A DNA stretch of 64,000 nucleotides, taken from contig NZ_CBDFIX010000002.1 in the NCBI RefSeq assembly GCF_965248315.1, positions 1,178,001 through 1,242,000 of the forward strand, in the 5' to 3' direction. Shown piece after piece: positions 28,960 through 39,316 of this stretch; the stretch's first letter is position 1, and each line of letters begins with the position of its first letter. The translations under genes and the position numbers were made by a program. Below the pieces are notes generated by a model, which was not told the origin of the DNA, did no database searches, and saw only the letters and a program-made list of their open reading frames with translations. This DNA comes from Ulvibacterium sp965248315. Its GTDB lineage: Bacteria > Bacteroidota > Bacteroidia > Flavobacteriales > Flavobacteriaceae.

Positions 28960-30432
28960 CTAGGCTAGGATATCCTTCACCACATGGCCATGAACATCGG
29001 TTAGCCGGTAGCGTCTTCCTTGGTGTTTAAAGGTAAATTGTTCATGGTCTATGCCCATCAAATGCATTACCGTGGCCTGAAAGTCATGTACATGTACATT
29101 GCCCTCTACTGGGTTGAAACCAAAATCATCGGAAGCACCATAAGAAATACCTGGCTTTACACCCGCTCCGGCCATCCAAATTGTAAATACATAAGGGTGA
29201 TGGTCACGGCCCCAATTGCGATAGTCGGCGATGTTTCCCTGTAAAAAGGGGGTTCTGCCAAATTCCCCGCCCCAAATTACCAAAGTGTCCTCCAACATAC
29301 CACGTTGCTTCAAATCTTTTATCAGTGCAGCACTGGGTTGGTCCGTATCCTGACATTGAATTTTTAGTTGGTAATTAAGGTTCCGGTGCTGGTCCCATCC
29401 GGCATGCATGCATTGAATAAAACGTACATCCCTTTCGGCAAGGCGTCTTGCCATGAGACAGTTATAGGCAAAACTACCCTTGCGGTATACATCGGGGCCG
29501 TACATATCTAAAATATGTTGGGGCTCATCGGAAAAATCGGTAAGCTCTGGTACACTCATTTGCATTTTATAGGCCATCTCATATTGTGCAATACGGGTCT
29601 TTATCTCCGGATCCCCAAACTCCTCAAGATTATGTTGATTAAGGATTTGCATATCATCCAGAATCTTACGGCGCATTTCGCGGCTCAGCCCCTCAGGGTT
29701 TTTTAGATAAAGTACGGGGTCGCCTCCGCCCCGAAATTTTACACCTTGAAACTTGCTGGGCAAAAACCCACTACCCCAATAATAATCGTAGAAAATCTGT
29801 CCACAGCTGGCCTCTTTATCCCGTGATGTCATGGCAACAAAATCAGGGAGGTCTTTTGCGGTACTTCCAAGTCCGTAGGTAAGCCAAGACCCCATACTGG
29901 GTCTTCCAGGTTGTTCGGAACCGGTTAGGAAAAACGTTATGGCCGGGGCATGGTTTACCGATTCGGTGTACATAGACTTGATAAAACAAAGCTCATCGGC
30001 AATTTTAGCTGTTTCAGGCATAAAATCGGAAACCCAGGCACCGCTTTGGCCATGTTGGGCGAAATTGGCAATTTCAGCGATTACAGGTCGCTCGGTCTGT
30101 TCTCCGGTCATGGTTGAGAAACGCTTTCCTGCGGTCAGTGAATCCGGTATTTGGGTGCCGTGCCATTTTTTGAGAATCGGCTTGTAATCAAAAAGGTCGA
30201 TATGTGAAGGTGCCCCATTTTGGAAAAGATAAATGACCCTTTTGGCCTTGGGGGCAAAATGGGGGAGTCCCGATTCGTTCCCTGTTAACCTTGCTCGGCT
30301 GGAGTTTGAAGCCAAGGCCGATAAAGGATTTAGCATGCTTCCCAAGGCGGCCACACCGATGCCTTGTGCCATTTTCCCAAAAAAATTCCGGCGGGTCATG
30401 CCCGCTTGATATTCCTCAAAAGGATGTCTCAT
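28960..30432 (-). CDS. DUF1501 Tat-exported protein
   Basis: A 490-residue DUF1501 protein of the sulfatase-like alkaline-phosphatase superfamily, with a twin-arginine leader (TRRNFFGK). Family blocks NGAPSHIDLFDYKP, ESVNHAPA and GGEFGRTPF are present. Members nearly always sit beside a DUF1549/DUF1553 protein, as here (10 bp downstream of it). Their reaction is unproven. The start ATG is at 30432. Confidence 0.87.
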   Translation of the reverse strand: MRHPFEEYQAGMTRRNFFGKMAQGIGVAALGSMLNPLSALASNSSRARLTGNESGLPHFAPKAKRVIYLFQNGAPSHIDLFDYKPILKKWHGTQIPDSLTAGKRFSTMTGEQTERPVIAEIANFAQHGQSGAWVSDFMPETAKIADELCFIKSMYTESVNHAPAITFFLTGSEQPGRPSMGSWLTYGLGSTAKDLPDFVAMTSRDKEASCGQIFYDYYWGSGFLPSKFQGVKFRGGGDPVLYLKNPEGLSREMRRKILDDMQILNQHNLEEFGDPEIKTRIAQYEMAYKMQMSVPELTDFSDEPQHILDMYGPDVYRKGSFAYNCLMARRLAERDVRFIQCMHAGWDQHRNLNYQLKIQCQDTDQPSAALIKDLKQRGMLEDTLVIWGGEFGRTPFLQGNIADYRNWGRDHHPYVFTIWMAGAGVKPGISYGASDDFGFNPVEGNVHVHDFQATVMHLMGIDHEQFTFKHQGRRYRLTDVHGHVVKDILA

Positions 30433-30442
30433 CTTTTTTCCA

Positions 30443-32986
30443 TTATTGTCTCGTTATCGTTTCGTCCAAATTGAACACCAAGGAACTCAATGCGGTGTAA
30501 GCGGCATAATCCGCTACGGCCAAGTCAGGGTTTAAGGGATATTCGCCAATTGCAATAAGCTTCCGGGCCTCTTCGGGAAGGGAGGTATAATCCGAACGAA
30601 GTTCAATCAATCTGTTTTTCAAAATCTTAATTTCCTCAGCATCTGGAGCTCTGGCCGTGGCCCATTCAAAAAGATAACGGATGCGCTCGTCATCTGTGGT
30701 CTTTGCGGTTAGTATTTTTTCTGCCATTACCCGTGAAGCTTCCATATAGGTGATGTCATTTAGAGTGGTGAGGGCATGCAAAGGTGTGTTGGTGTCTGGC
30801 TTTTTTACGGTGCAGACCTGTCTTGGGGAATTGTCGAATATAAAGGTAGGGCCAACAATTCGCCTCCAAAAGGTGTACAGGCTTTTTCGGTATAAATCAT
30901 CCCCATGGTCTTGTTCGTATGCAATAAACCCAAAGGTTGCCTCCTCCCAAATTCCTTTGGGTTGATAAGGCTTAACGGGCTTTCCGCCAATACTATCCAC
31001 CAAGAGTCCACTCATATATAGCACTTGGTCACGAAGCATCCAGGACGGTAATCGCATTCTTGTGGCCCTGGCCAGATAGCGGTTTTCGGGATCCATTTCC
31101 AGCAATTCACTATTAAACTTGGAGGTTTGCCTATAGGTGGCACTCATCACGATTTTTTTAAACAAGGCCTTTAGATCCCAGCCGTTTTCCTGGAAGTCCA
31201 CGGCCAACCAATCCAACAGCTCCGGGTGACTCGGTAATGTACTCTGAACACCAAAATCGTCTATGGTCTTTACAATACCCTTTCCAAAAAAGGCTTGCCA
31301 ATACCGATTTATGGTCACCCTTGCCGTCAATGGTTGCTCCTTGGACACGATCCATTTTGCCAATGCCAAACGGTTATTTCTGGTATTTTCTGGTATTGGG
31401 GGCAATATTGCGGGTACATCCCGGCTTATCGGTTCGCCCATCCTGGGTTTATCATAGCCACCGCGATCAAGAATATAGGTGATTCGGGGTTCTTTGGCGT
31501 CGTCCATAACCATTACCTGAGTGGCGTTGACGGTGGCCTGGTCATAGGTCTGCATGGCCTTGTATACTTGATTCAATAATTGACCATATTGAGGGTGCAC
31601 ATTCCTAAAATAATTCGCCAGTTGCTTATAAGCTCCAGTACCCCTTTTATCTGGTGGATTTATCAAGATACGCGTATCAAGTCCCTTAACTTTTTTAATG
31701 GCCTCTGCTTCGGACATGGGTACTCCAGGATCCCGTGGATAGTTTTCATCCTCAAAGACTTTTACCTTGGCGATCAATTCATCTACATGGGCCTGAAGTC
31801 TTTGATTTTTCCTAAATTCTTCTTCCGGACTTAAATCGAGCAATGGCTTTAATTTTCCTCCCCAACCTCCACCTTCTTCCGAGGTCTGGTTGAAGTAATC
31901 GAACATCTGATAATACTCTTTTTGGGTGATTTGATCGTACTTATGGTCATGGCAACGTGCACAATTCATAGTAAGCCCCAGCCAGGCGGTTCCTGTGGTT
32001 TCTACTCGGTCAAAAACATTGGTGACGCGGGTTTCCTCTGGTATACTGCCACCTTCCGTATTATAGGTATGGTTGCGATTGAAGCCGGTTGCCAAAATAT
32101 CGTTCCGGGTGGCGTTGGGCAAAAGGTCGCCTGCCAGTTGCTTAATAGTGAATTCATCATAAGGCATATTATCGTTAAATGCCTGGATTACCCAATCTCG
32201 CCAAGGCCACATATTACGGGTGGCATCACCCTGAAACCCATTGGTATCCGCATAACGGGCAACGTCAAGCCATTCCCAGGCCCATCGTTCACCATATCCC
32301 GGAGAGGTCAAAAGCCTGTCCACCAACTTTTCATAGGCATTGGGTGACGTATCGCTCTTAAACGCATGGACTTCCTCTGGGGTTGGTGGAAGTCCAATAA
32401 GATCCAAGGAGAGCCGTCTAATCAATGTTTCTTTATTAGCCTCCATAGAAGGAGACAATCCTAAGGATTCCAACTTGTCCAACACAAAACAATCGATTTC
32501 GTTCCTGGCCCAAGAAGGTTCGTTTACTTTGGGAAGTTGGACTTTTACTGGGGCGGTGAAGGCCCAATGGGTTTTCCATTCGGCCCCTTGTTCCACCCAT
32601 TTTAGCAAAGTGGCCTTTTCGGTATCGGTCAGGGTTAGATTGCTTTCGGGAGTAGGCATAATGATTTCCGGATCATCATGAAGGACACGCTCAATTATCT
32701 CACTCTCTTTGGGTTTACCCGGTACGACCGGAAACGTTTCTTTGCTCTCGAGCATCGAAAATAGCCCTTCTTTGGTATCCAATCTAAGATTGGCCTTTCT
32801 TGCATTTTCGTCTGGGCCATGGCAGGCGAAACAGCGATCTGATAAGATTGGCCGTACATGAAAGTTAAAATCGATTTTCTCTGGAAGTTTTTCGTAAGCG
32901 GTTTTTAGCGTCTCCGGCATTTGAGGGCCACAACCCATAAACCCCATAAGAATCGTCCAAAGAAATAAATATTTTGAAAATTTCAT
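30443..32986 (-). CDS. Cytochrome c-DUF1549-DUF1553 (PSD1) lipoprotein
   Basis: An 847-residue lipoprotein (GFMGC, Cys19). A planctomycete-type cytochrome c domain is at the N-terminus (CFACHGPD, heme site 52-56), followed by DUF1549 (about 155-360, with WEWLDVARYADTNGFQGD and MNCARCHDHKYD) and DUF1553 (about 555-815). It forms a two-gene operon with the DUF1501 gene. The pair is typical of Planctomycetes and glycan-degrading Bacteroidota and is thought to act in envelope redox or glycan chemistry. No function is established. Confidence 0.87.
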   Translation of the reverse strand: MKFSKYLFLWTILMGFMGCGPQMPETLKTAYEKLPEKIDFNFHVRPILSDRCFACHGPDENARKANLRLDTKEGLFSMLESKETFPVVPGKPKESEIIERVLHDDPEIIMPTPESNLTLTDTEKATLLKWVEQGAEWKTHWAFTAPVKVQLPKVNEPSWARNEIDCFVLDKLESLGLSPSMEANKETLIRRLSLDLIGLPPTPEEVHAFKSDTSPNAYEKLVDRLLTSPGYGERWAWEWLDVARYADTNGFQGDATRNMWPWRDWVIQAFNDNMPYDEFTIKQLAGDLLPNATRNDILATGFNRNHTYNTEGGSIPEETRVTNVFDRVETTGTAWLGLTMNCARCHDHKYDQITQKEYYQMFDYFNQTSEEGGGWGGKLKPLLDLSPEEEFRKNQRLQAHVDELIAKVKVFEDENYPRDPGVPMSEAEAIKKVKGLDTRILINPPDKRGTGAYKQLANYFRNVHPQYGQLLNQVYKAMQTYDQATVNATQVMVMDDAKEPRITYILDRGGYDKPRMGEPISRDVPAILPPIPENTRNNRLALAKWIVSKEQPLTARVTINRYWQAFFGKGIVKTIDDFGVQSTLPSHPELLDWLAVDFQENGWDLKALFKKIVMSATYRQTSKFNSELLEMDPENRYLARATRMRLPSWMLRDQVLYMSGLLVDSIGGKPVKPYQPKGIWEEATFGFIAYEQDHGDDLYRKSLYTFWRRIVGPTFIFDNSPRQVCTVKKPDTNTPLHALTTLNDITYMEASRVMAEKILTAKTTDDERIRYLFEWATARAPDAEEIKILKNRLIELRSDYTSLPEEARKLIAIGEYPLNPDLAVADYAAYTALSSLVFNLDETITRQ

Positions 32987-33212
32987 AACAATCTTAAAAT
33001 CGCCGGGAATAACACCTCAATTTACTGAAATTTAATGGGATGCCCTTCTATGATAGTCATATAAGCCTATTAACCGGAAAGTCCTAAGTTCGCACCCGAT
33101 CATCCGCGAATCGACCAATAAGAATAAACGTTAATCTGATGAAAAAATACAGTAGAGCGGGAAAAGCCTTTAAAGTTATGTATCTTTCTTATCCAAAAGG
33201 AACTATTACAAA

Positions 33213-33935
33213 ATGAAGTTTGTCCCTATCCTATTCTTTTTGTTTTTTTTCACGGTATACGGTCAAACCGAAACGGATACTATGAATTCCCTGGTCGTTA
33301 AAAGAATAGAAAGTAAAAAGCATATAGATTTGGAAGAGGTCTCCCGCTTGTTGGAAGAACAAACCGAATTGCAATCAATAAATGTGATCAATTGGGAGAA
33401 GTTTCCTTATTTGCCGGAGGTTAAGTTTAGGATTGCACATAGCAACAACCAAATTTGGCTGAAATATTATGTGAACGAACAAAATATTCTGGCTGCGCGC
33501 ACGGAGGTCAACAGTTCGGTATCCCGTGATAGTTGTGTAGAGTTCTTTTTTGATCCCTTAGGAGACGGAAGCTATTACAACTTTGAATTCAATTGTATTG
33601 GAACGCCACATCTGGCCTATGGACCGGATCGCCATACCCGTGAGTTCGTGGCTCCCAAAAAAATTGAACGGCTTATTAAAAAGGAATCTAGCCTGGGAGA
33701 TTTACCTTTTGACGAAAAGGGCGGAGGCCATCAATGGGAAATGACCATCGTTTTGCCAGCTGAATTGTTGACGTCCCATAAAGGAATTAAGCTTGCGGGG
33801 CTTACATCAAGATCTAATTTTTATAAGTGCGGGGACGATACGGCCGAAAAGCACTATCTTTCTTGGAACCCAGTTGGTACGGAGCGTCCAGATTTTCATC
33901 GGCCCGAATTTTTTGGAACCCTTATTTTTGAATGA
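33213..33935 (+). CDS. Exported carbohydrate-binding family 9-like protein
   Basis: A 240-residue protein with a cleavable signal (ends near FTVYGQ) and a CBM9-like beta-sandwich. Landmarks are EVKFRIAHSNNQIWLKYYV, SVSRDSCVEFFFDPLGDG and the C-terminal SWNPV...PDFHRPEFFGTL, which is the standard ending of this family. It probably binds carbohydrate in the periplasm or at the surface. It is divergent from the DUF1553 gene across 226 bp and followed by a 166-bp gap. Confidence 0.8.
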   Translation: MKFVPILFFLFFFTVYGQTETDTMNSLVVKRIESKKHIDLEEVSRLLEEQTELQSINVINWEKFPYLPEVKFRIAHSNNQIWLKYYVNEQNILAARTEVNSSVSRDSCVEFFFDPLGDGSYYNFEFNCIGTPHLAYGPDRHTREFVAPKKIERLIKKESSLGDLPFDEKGGGHQWEMTIVLPAELLTSHKGIKLAGLTSRSNFYKCGDDTAEKHYLSWNPVGTERPDFHRPEFFGTLIFE

Positions 33936-34101
33936 AATTCAGCTAGAATATCTTTTTAAGCTATGGCTGTTAAACAAACCAATTTGACCCTTTGGAACTC
34001 AGGGTGTGCTCGAGCACATTTTGATGTTTTCGCTTGTTTTCTAGATAAAAGAATTTTACCTTGACCTAGTTCAAACTAACTACCACTGCCTTACACTAAA
34101 G

Positions 34102-35868
34102 ATGACTAAATTTATATACCGTTTAAAAATAGGTGCCGTATGCCTCAGTACGCTCCAATTCTTTTTAGGATGTAGCCCAAGTGGCCAGGATGGTGGCCTA
34201 TTTCTTCCCGAGGGTTTTTCGTCCCTAGTTGTTATCGACAGTATTGCCGAGACCGTCCGGCATATGGATGTCACGGATGATAACATCCTTTATGCCAAGT
34301 TGCGCAATGCGCATGAAAATGCTTCAGTAATCGCTCTAAAGGATACCAACGGAGATGGCTATTCGGATATCACGGAAAAGTTTGGGGGCAAACATCAGCG
34401 AGCGAGATGGAGTTATGCAACCGCCATGCGTATTTACAATGGCTATATTTATTACAGTTCTGATTTGGTGGTTTATAGGCATAAATTAAAACCAGGTACT
34501 TTGATTCCGGAAGGTGATGCCGAAATTGTAATGAGAGATGATCATGAACACGGGAAGCACGAACATATTGGAAAACCCATTGCATTTGATAATAAAGGAT
34601 ATATGTACGTTCCCTTTGGGGCACCTTCCAATGCCTGTCAAGATCCCAAAAGAACACCTGGGGCACCTGGTTTGGACCCGTGTCCTCAACTTGAGGACCA
34701 TGGGGGCATTTGGCGTTTTGATGCCAATAAATTAAACCAGACCCAAAAGGATGGATATAAATATGCCTCTGGAATCAGATCTGTTGTAGCCATGAATTGG
34801 AACCCCGTTGATGAGGAGTTGTATGTAGTCATGCATGGCCGGGATGATCTTTTGCGCTTGTGGCCCAATACATTTTCATCTTGGCAGAGCGCAATGCTTC
34901 CTTCGGAGGAATTTATGAGGGTTACGGAAGGTTCCCATTTTGGCTGGCCCTATTGCTATTACGATCAGATGTCGGGCAAGAAGGTATTGGCCCCGGAATA
35001 TGGTGGTGACGGAAAGATTATTGGCCGGTGTGCGGAATACGATGATCCGGTTATAGGCTTTCCCGGGCATTGGGCCCCAAACGATTTGATATTTTATCAG
35101 GGTGATACATTTCCAGAACGTTATAAGAACGGAGCTTTTATTACCTTTCATGGTTCTACCAATAGGGCACCCTATCCACAATCGGGTTATTTTGTGGGGT
35201 TTGTTCCTTTTAAAAATGGCAAACCTAGTGGGGAAGTCGAAGTTTTTGCCGATGGATTTGCCCAGGTAGACCCTATAGTAGATGTTACGGATGCCGTACA
35301 TAGACCTATGGGTTTGGCCGTTGGACCCGATGGGGAAATGTACATTTCCGATTCGGTAAAAGGTAAAATTTGGAAAGTGACGTATGATGGGGACAGGGAG
35401 ACTTTTGGACAGGAAGAATTGGCTCAAATGGAAGAGCGAAAAAAACTTTCCCATATAAGGACTCCCGATAAGATTACGGATAACTTGATGGAGGAAGATG
35501 TTTCAGGCGGTGAACGCATCTACTATCAATATTGTAGTGCCTGTCACCAAAAACAGGGTGGAGGGGCACCGGGAAGGTTTCCCCCGCTTTATGGGACCGA
35601 TTGGGTTACCGGGGATAAGGAACGGCTTATTGAGGTAATGCTAAGAGGGATGGAAGGGAGCCTTAAAATAGGTGAAGAAGTCTATAACGGGGTAATGCCG
35701 CAACACAGTTTTTTAAGTGATAAGGAGATTGCCGAAGTACTTACTTTCATCCGGTCCAGTTTTGGAAATGAAGCAAGTGCTATAGACGAAGAGGAAGTGG
35801 CCAAAATGCGTAAAAGCCAAGAGGCCTCCGGAACACCAGTTACACCGATTCAAGTTACTACGGAATAG
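34102..35868 (+). CDS. PQQ-type sugar dehydrogenase fused to cytochrome c, lipoprotein
   Basis: A 588-residue predicted lipoprotein (FFLGC leader). It joins a six-bladed soluble-glucose/sorbosone-dehydrogenase-like propeller (about 30-435; MNWNPVDEELYVVMHGRD, GSHFGWPYCYYD, HRPMGLAVGPDGEMYISD) to a C-terminal cytochrome c (CSACH at 478-482, with the distal Met ligand probably in NGVMPQHSF). Such proteins oxidise sugars or related alcohols and pass electrons to heme. It starts the + strand run leading to the exported amidohydrolase 23 bp downstream. Confidence 0.85.
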   Translation: MTKFIYRLKIGAVCLSTLQFFLGCSPSGQDGGLFLPEGFSSLVVIDSIAETVRHMDVTDDNILYAKLRNAHENASVIALKDTNGDGYSDITEKFGGKHQRARWSYATAMRIYNGYIYYSSDLVVYRHKLKPGTLIPEGDAEIVMRDDHEHGKHEHIGKPIAFDNKGYMYVPFGAPSNACQDPKRTPGAPGLDPCPQLEDHGGIWRFDANKLNQTQKDGYKYASGIRSVVAMNWNPVDEELYVVMHGRDDLLRLWPNTFSSWQSAMLPSEEFMRVTEGSHFGWPYCYYDQMSGKKVLAPEYGGDGKIIGRCAEYDDPVIGFPGHWAPNDLIFYQGDTFPERYKNGAFITFHGSTNRAPYPQSGYFVGFVPFKNGKPSGEVEVFADGFAQVDPIVDVTDAVHRPMGLAVGPDGEMYISDSVKGKIWKVTYDGDRETFGQEELAQMEERKKLSHIRTPDKITDNLMEEDVSGGERIYYQYCSACHQKQGGGAPGRFPPLYGTDWVTGDKERLIEVMLRGMEGSLKIGEEVYNGVMPQHSFLSDKEIAEVLTFIRSSFGNEASAIDEEEVAKMRKSQEASGTPVTPIQVTTE

Positions 35869-35891
35869 AGAACATTAAAGCGAACACCAAT

Positions 35892-37142
35892 ATGAAATCA
35901 ACAGTCTTAAAATTCTTGTTTTGCTACGGGGTATTCCTTTTAACAACCCCGACGTTTGCAGCCCAAACCTATGATATGCTTATAAAAGGAGGCCATGTCA
36001 TTGATGCCAAAAACGATATCGACAAAGTGATGGATGTGGCCATAAAGGAGGGAAAGATTGCCAAAGTAGACTCCAATATACCAAAAGATAAGGCGGAGGT
36101 TGTGGTGAATGCCAAAGGATTTTATGTAGTTCCGGGTCTATTGGACATCCATACCCATAACTTTCACGGTACGGTCCCTTTTGGATATTTGAACAATAGC
36201 TTTAGTGCCTTGCCCCCGGATGGGTTTACCTTCCGTAGTGGTGTGACCACAGTGGCTGATGCCGGTAGTTCCGGTTGGAAGGATTTTAGGAAATTCAAGG
36301 AACAGGTGATTGACCGTTCAAAGACCAGGGTACTGGCCTTTTTGAATATCGTTGGTCTGGGAATGAAAGGAGGGGCTATTGAGCAGAATGTGGCGGATAT
36401 GGATCCCAAATTGACGACTATGGTTGCCGAGCAATTCCCGGATATTGTGGTGGGGGTAAAGTTGGCACACTATAACGGATTTGATTGGACACCGACAGAA
36501 CGAGCAGTGGAAGCTGGTAAACAGGCGGGAATTCCCGTCATGATAGATTTTGGAGGTAGTGAACCCGAACTGTCCATAAAGACCCTGTTCTTGGAAAAGT
36601 TGAGACCTGGGGATATTTTCACACATGCCTATGCAAATGTAAAGGGCAGGGTCCCAATTGTGGATGAAAACGGAAAGGTTAGGGATTTTGTTTTTGAGGC
36701 CCAAAAACGCGGAATCCTATTTGATGTTGGCCATGGCGGGGGTAGTTTTCGTTTTGACCAAGCCATCCCTGCTATGGAGCAAGGACTAAGCCCCAATTCT
36801 ATTAGTACAGATTTGCACACAGGTAGTATGAATGGGGGCATGAAGAGCCAAATCAATGTAATGTCCAAGTTTCTGAATATGGATATGCCCCTACAAGAGG
36901 TTATTGCTGCTTCAACATGGCGACCTGCACAGATCATCCAAAGGGAGGACCTGGGCCATCTCTCTGAAGGTGCTGTGGCGGATGTGGCCGTTTTGAACCT
37001 GCTCAAAGGGGACTTCGGTTTTATAGATGTCCAAAAAAAGAAAATGATGGGCAATCAAAAATTGGAATGCGAACTTACTATTAAGGACGGTATCGTTATG
37101 TACGATTTAAACGGTTTGGCCAGCAAACCGTGGAACGAATAA
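35892..37142 (+). CDS. Exported amidohydrolase/deacetylase
   Basis: A 416-residue amidohydrolase-superfamily enzyme with a Sec signal (TPTFAAQ). The metal motif DIHTH (85-89), the GVKLAHYNG strand (where this family's carboxylated Lys usually lies), FTHAY, GHGGGSF and STDLHTG fit the D-aminoacylase/dihydroorotase-like 'deacetylase' group. It should hydrolyse an N-acyl or cyclic amide substrate in the periplasm. It is followed 10 bp later by a carrier gene, and then RraA, RidA and PLP-enzyme genes. The exact substrate is unknown. Confidence 0.82.
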   Translation: MKSTVLKFLFCYGVFLLTTPTFAAQTYDMLIKGGHVIDAKNDIDKVMDVAIKEGKIAKVDSNIPKDKAEVVVNAKGFYVVPGLLDIHTHNFHGTVPFGYLNNSFSALPPDGFTFRSGVTTVADAGSSGWKDFRKFKEQVIDRSKTRVLAFLNIVGLGMKGGAIEQNVADMDPKLTTMVAEQFPDIVVGVKLAHYNGFDWTPTERAVEAGKQAGIPVMIDFGGSEPELSIKTLFLEKLRPGDIFTHAYANVKGRVPIVDENGKVRDFVFEAQKRGILFDVGHGGGSFRFDQAIPAMEQGLSPNSISTDLHTGSMNGGMKSQINVMSKFLNMDMPLQEVIAASTWRPAQIIQREDLGHLSEGAVADVAVLNLLKGDFGFIDVQKKKMMGNQKLECELTIKDGIVMYDLNGLASKPWNE

Positions 37143-37152
37143 ACAAGCCTTC

Positions 37153-38277
37153 ATGAAGAAAAAGACATCTATTATTCTATTTGTAGCCGCTATGGTTTTT
37201 CTATTGGTTACAATAATACTCTTGATTATGGGTATGGGGGACCGGACCGGGCCTTCCCTAATTCTTTTTCTATTATTATTGGCGTTATCGGCTAGGGGCC
37301 ATCATTTTTTTAAGGGCTTTTCCTTTACCATATTAATATTTGCCGCTGTTTCCTATGCCATGTTCTATCCTGGATATTTAAGGCAGATAGGGGATTTTCA
37401 AATGAAATTGTTGATTGTGCCTCTTTTGCAGGTCATTATGTTCGGTATGGGTACGGCCATGAGTATCAAGGATTTCTGGGGTGTCGTAAAAATGCCCAAA
37501 GGGGTTTTGGTCGGTGTTGTCTGCCAGTTTACGATAATGCCCTTGCTAGGACTTGGTCTTGCCACTATTTTTGGATTTCCCCCAGAGATTGCGGCAGGTG
37601 TTGTTTTAATAGGGTCTTCCCCTAGTGGATTGGCCTCCAATGTAATGTCTTATTTGGCAAAGGCCAATGTAGCTTTGTCCGTTACGCTGACAGCGGTATC
37701 CACGCTTTTGGCTCCTTTAATGACCCCCTTGCTTATGGAGACTTTTGCCGGGCAGTTTGTTCCTATTGATTTTTGGGGAATGATGCTGAGTATATTAAAA
37801 ATTGTAATCGCACCAATAATCGTGGGATTGCTCTTTAATCATTTTTTTCACGGAAAGGCGCAATGGTTGGATAGGGCCATGCCCATAGTCTCTATGGGGG
37901 GTATTGCCTTAATCATCATGATCATAACTGCTGCAGGTAGGGATAATCTCCTAACCATAGGTTTGCTGCTTGTGGTAGCGGCCATTGTCCACAATGCTGC
38001 CGGCTACTTTCTTGGATATTGGGGATGCCGTTTGTTCAAAATGAATGAGAGGGATTGTAGGACTATAGCTCTGGAGGTAGGGATGCAGAACGGAGGGTTG
38101 GCTTCCGGCATTGCTTTGGAAATGGGAAAAGTGGCTACGGTAGGTCTGGCTCCGGCCGTGTTTGGCCCATGGATGAACATTTCAGGTTCTTCCCTAGCTA
38201 CCTATTGGCGGGATAAGGATGCCTCCAAAGAGACGAAAAAACCACTGGAAGAAATACAAATCGATACTAAAAATTAA
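37153..38277 (+). CDS. Bile acid:sodium symporter family carrier (BASS)
   Basis: A 374-residue membrane protein with about 9-10 hydrophobic segments and the BASS/SBF signature (IGSSPSGLASNVMSYLAKANVALSV). Family members carry bile acids, pyruvate, other 2-keto acids or pantothenate precursors with sodium. Lying between the exported amidohydrolase (10 bp) and the RraA-like gene (6 bp), it probably brings an organic acid made in the periplasm into the cell. Substrate is inferred. Confidence 0.87.
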   Translation: MKKKTSIILFVAAMVFLLVTIILLIMGMGDRTGPSLILFLLLLALSARGHHFFKGFSFTILIFAAVSYAMFYPGYLRQIGDFQMKLLIVPLLQVIMFGMGTAMSIKDFWGVVKMPKGVLVGVVCQFTIMPLLGLGLATIFGFPPEIAAGVVLIGSSPSGLASNVMSYLAKANVALSVTLTAVSTLLAPLMTPLLMETFAGQFVPIDFWGMMLSILKIVIAPIIVGLLFNHFFHGKAQWLDRAMPIVSMGGIALIIMIITAAGRDNLLTIGLLLVVAAIVHNAAGYFLGYWGCRLFKMNERDCRTIALEVGMQNGGLASGIALEMGKVATVGLAPAVFGPWMNISGSSLATYWRDKDASKETKKPLEEIQIDTKN

Positions 38278-38283
38278 TTACGG

Positions 38284-39201
38284 ATGAACTGGACTAAATC
38301 TTTATTTCTGATGCTATTGGTAGGCCACCTAACCTGTGGCCAAACGGCTTCCAAGGACTACATGATGTTCCTTACCCCGCAATGGGAAGGAGAACGTTTT
38401 GAAGATGGGAGACCCAAAGTACCCAATAGTGTTTTGGAACGGATGAAAAGTGTCACGATCGAGGAAGCTTGGGGAACCCTTAGAAATGAGGGATACCACA
38501 ATCAATTTGAAGGAGGGTGGGAACCCTTACATGATGATGTGCCCATTGTAGGTCGTGCCCTTACCGTTCAATACATGCCCAATCGTCCGGACGTTTCAGA
38601 TCAAATTAAGAAAAAGGGATTGGATGAGGGCCAGATTGGCAATACGAATTCATGGCCGATCGATATGCTTGTTGAGGGAGATGTGTATGTAGCTGATGGC
38701 TTCGGAAAAATTGTAGACGGCACGTTGATCGGTGATAATTTGGGCAACTCTATCTATGCAAAGTCAAAAAACGGAGTGGTTTTCAACGCTTCAAGCCGAG
38801 ATATGGAAGGGCTATCCGAAATAGAGGGCTTCAATGCCTTTGTAAGGGGTTGGCACCCATCTTTCTTGCAAGAGGTAATGCTGGAAAGTATTAATTCCCC
38901 TATCCGAATTGGTGCCGCTACGGTTTTACCTGGGGATATCGTTTTGGCCAAAAAAGAGGGTGTCGTTTTTATACCGGCCCATTTGGCCGAAAAGATAGTG
39001 GTCACTTCGGAAGTAGTGCGCTTGCGGGATTTGTTCGGAATTGGTAGGCTCAAAGAAGGTAAGTATACTCCGGGACAAATTGATAATAAGTGGACGGATG
39101 AAATAGAAAAGGATTTTTCACAATGGCTTAAAAGTCATATAGATGAACTCCCCGTACCCAAGGAGCAAATACAGGAATTATTGAAAAAACGGACTTGGTA
39201 A
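38284..39201 (+). CDS. RraA-family protein with export signal
   Basis: A 305-residue protein of the RraA/HMG-aldolase family. The metal-binding GDNLG (150-154) and the catalytic-type SSRD (Arg172, Asp173) pattern are retained. Enzymatic members are divalent-metal aldolases or oxaloacetate decarboxylases acting on 2-keto acids. The N-terminus (residues 1-20, FLMLLVGHLTCGQ) looks like a Sec signal, which is unusual, and the protein is longer than the roughly 160-230 residues of typical RraA. It begins 6 bp after the carrier gene. Confidence 0.8.
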   Translation: MNWTKSLFLMLLVGHLTCGQTASKDYMMFLTPQWEGERFEDGRPKVPNSVLERMKSVTIEEAWGTLRNEGYHNQFEGGWEPLHDDVPIVGRALTVQYMPNRPDVSDQIKKKGLDEGQIGNTNSWPIDMLVEGDVYVADGFGKIVDGTLIGDNLGNSIYAKSKNGVVFNASSRDMEGLSEIEGFNAFVRGWHPSFLQEVMLESINSPIRIGAATVLPGDIVLAKKEGVVFIPAHLAEKIVVTSEVVRLRDLFGIGRLKEGKYTPGQIDNKWTDEIEKDFSQWLKSHIDELPVPKEQIQELLKKRTW

Positions 39202-39316
39202 AACACTAAATTCAAAGGAAGCTAATCTCCTCAAAAAAGGGAGGGTATCCTTACAGTAAATCGAAGCAGGGTGGTCTCCATCCTACATCTTGAATTAACT
39301 AAATAAAGACAGAATT

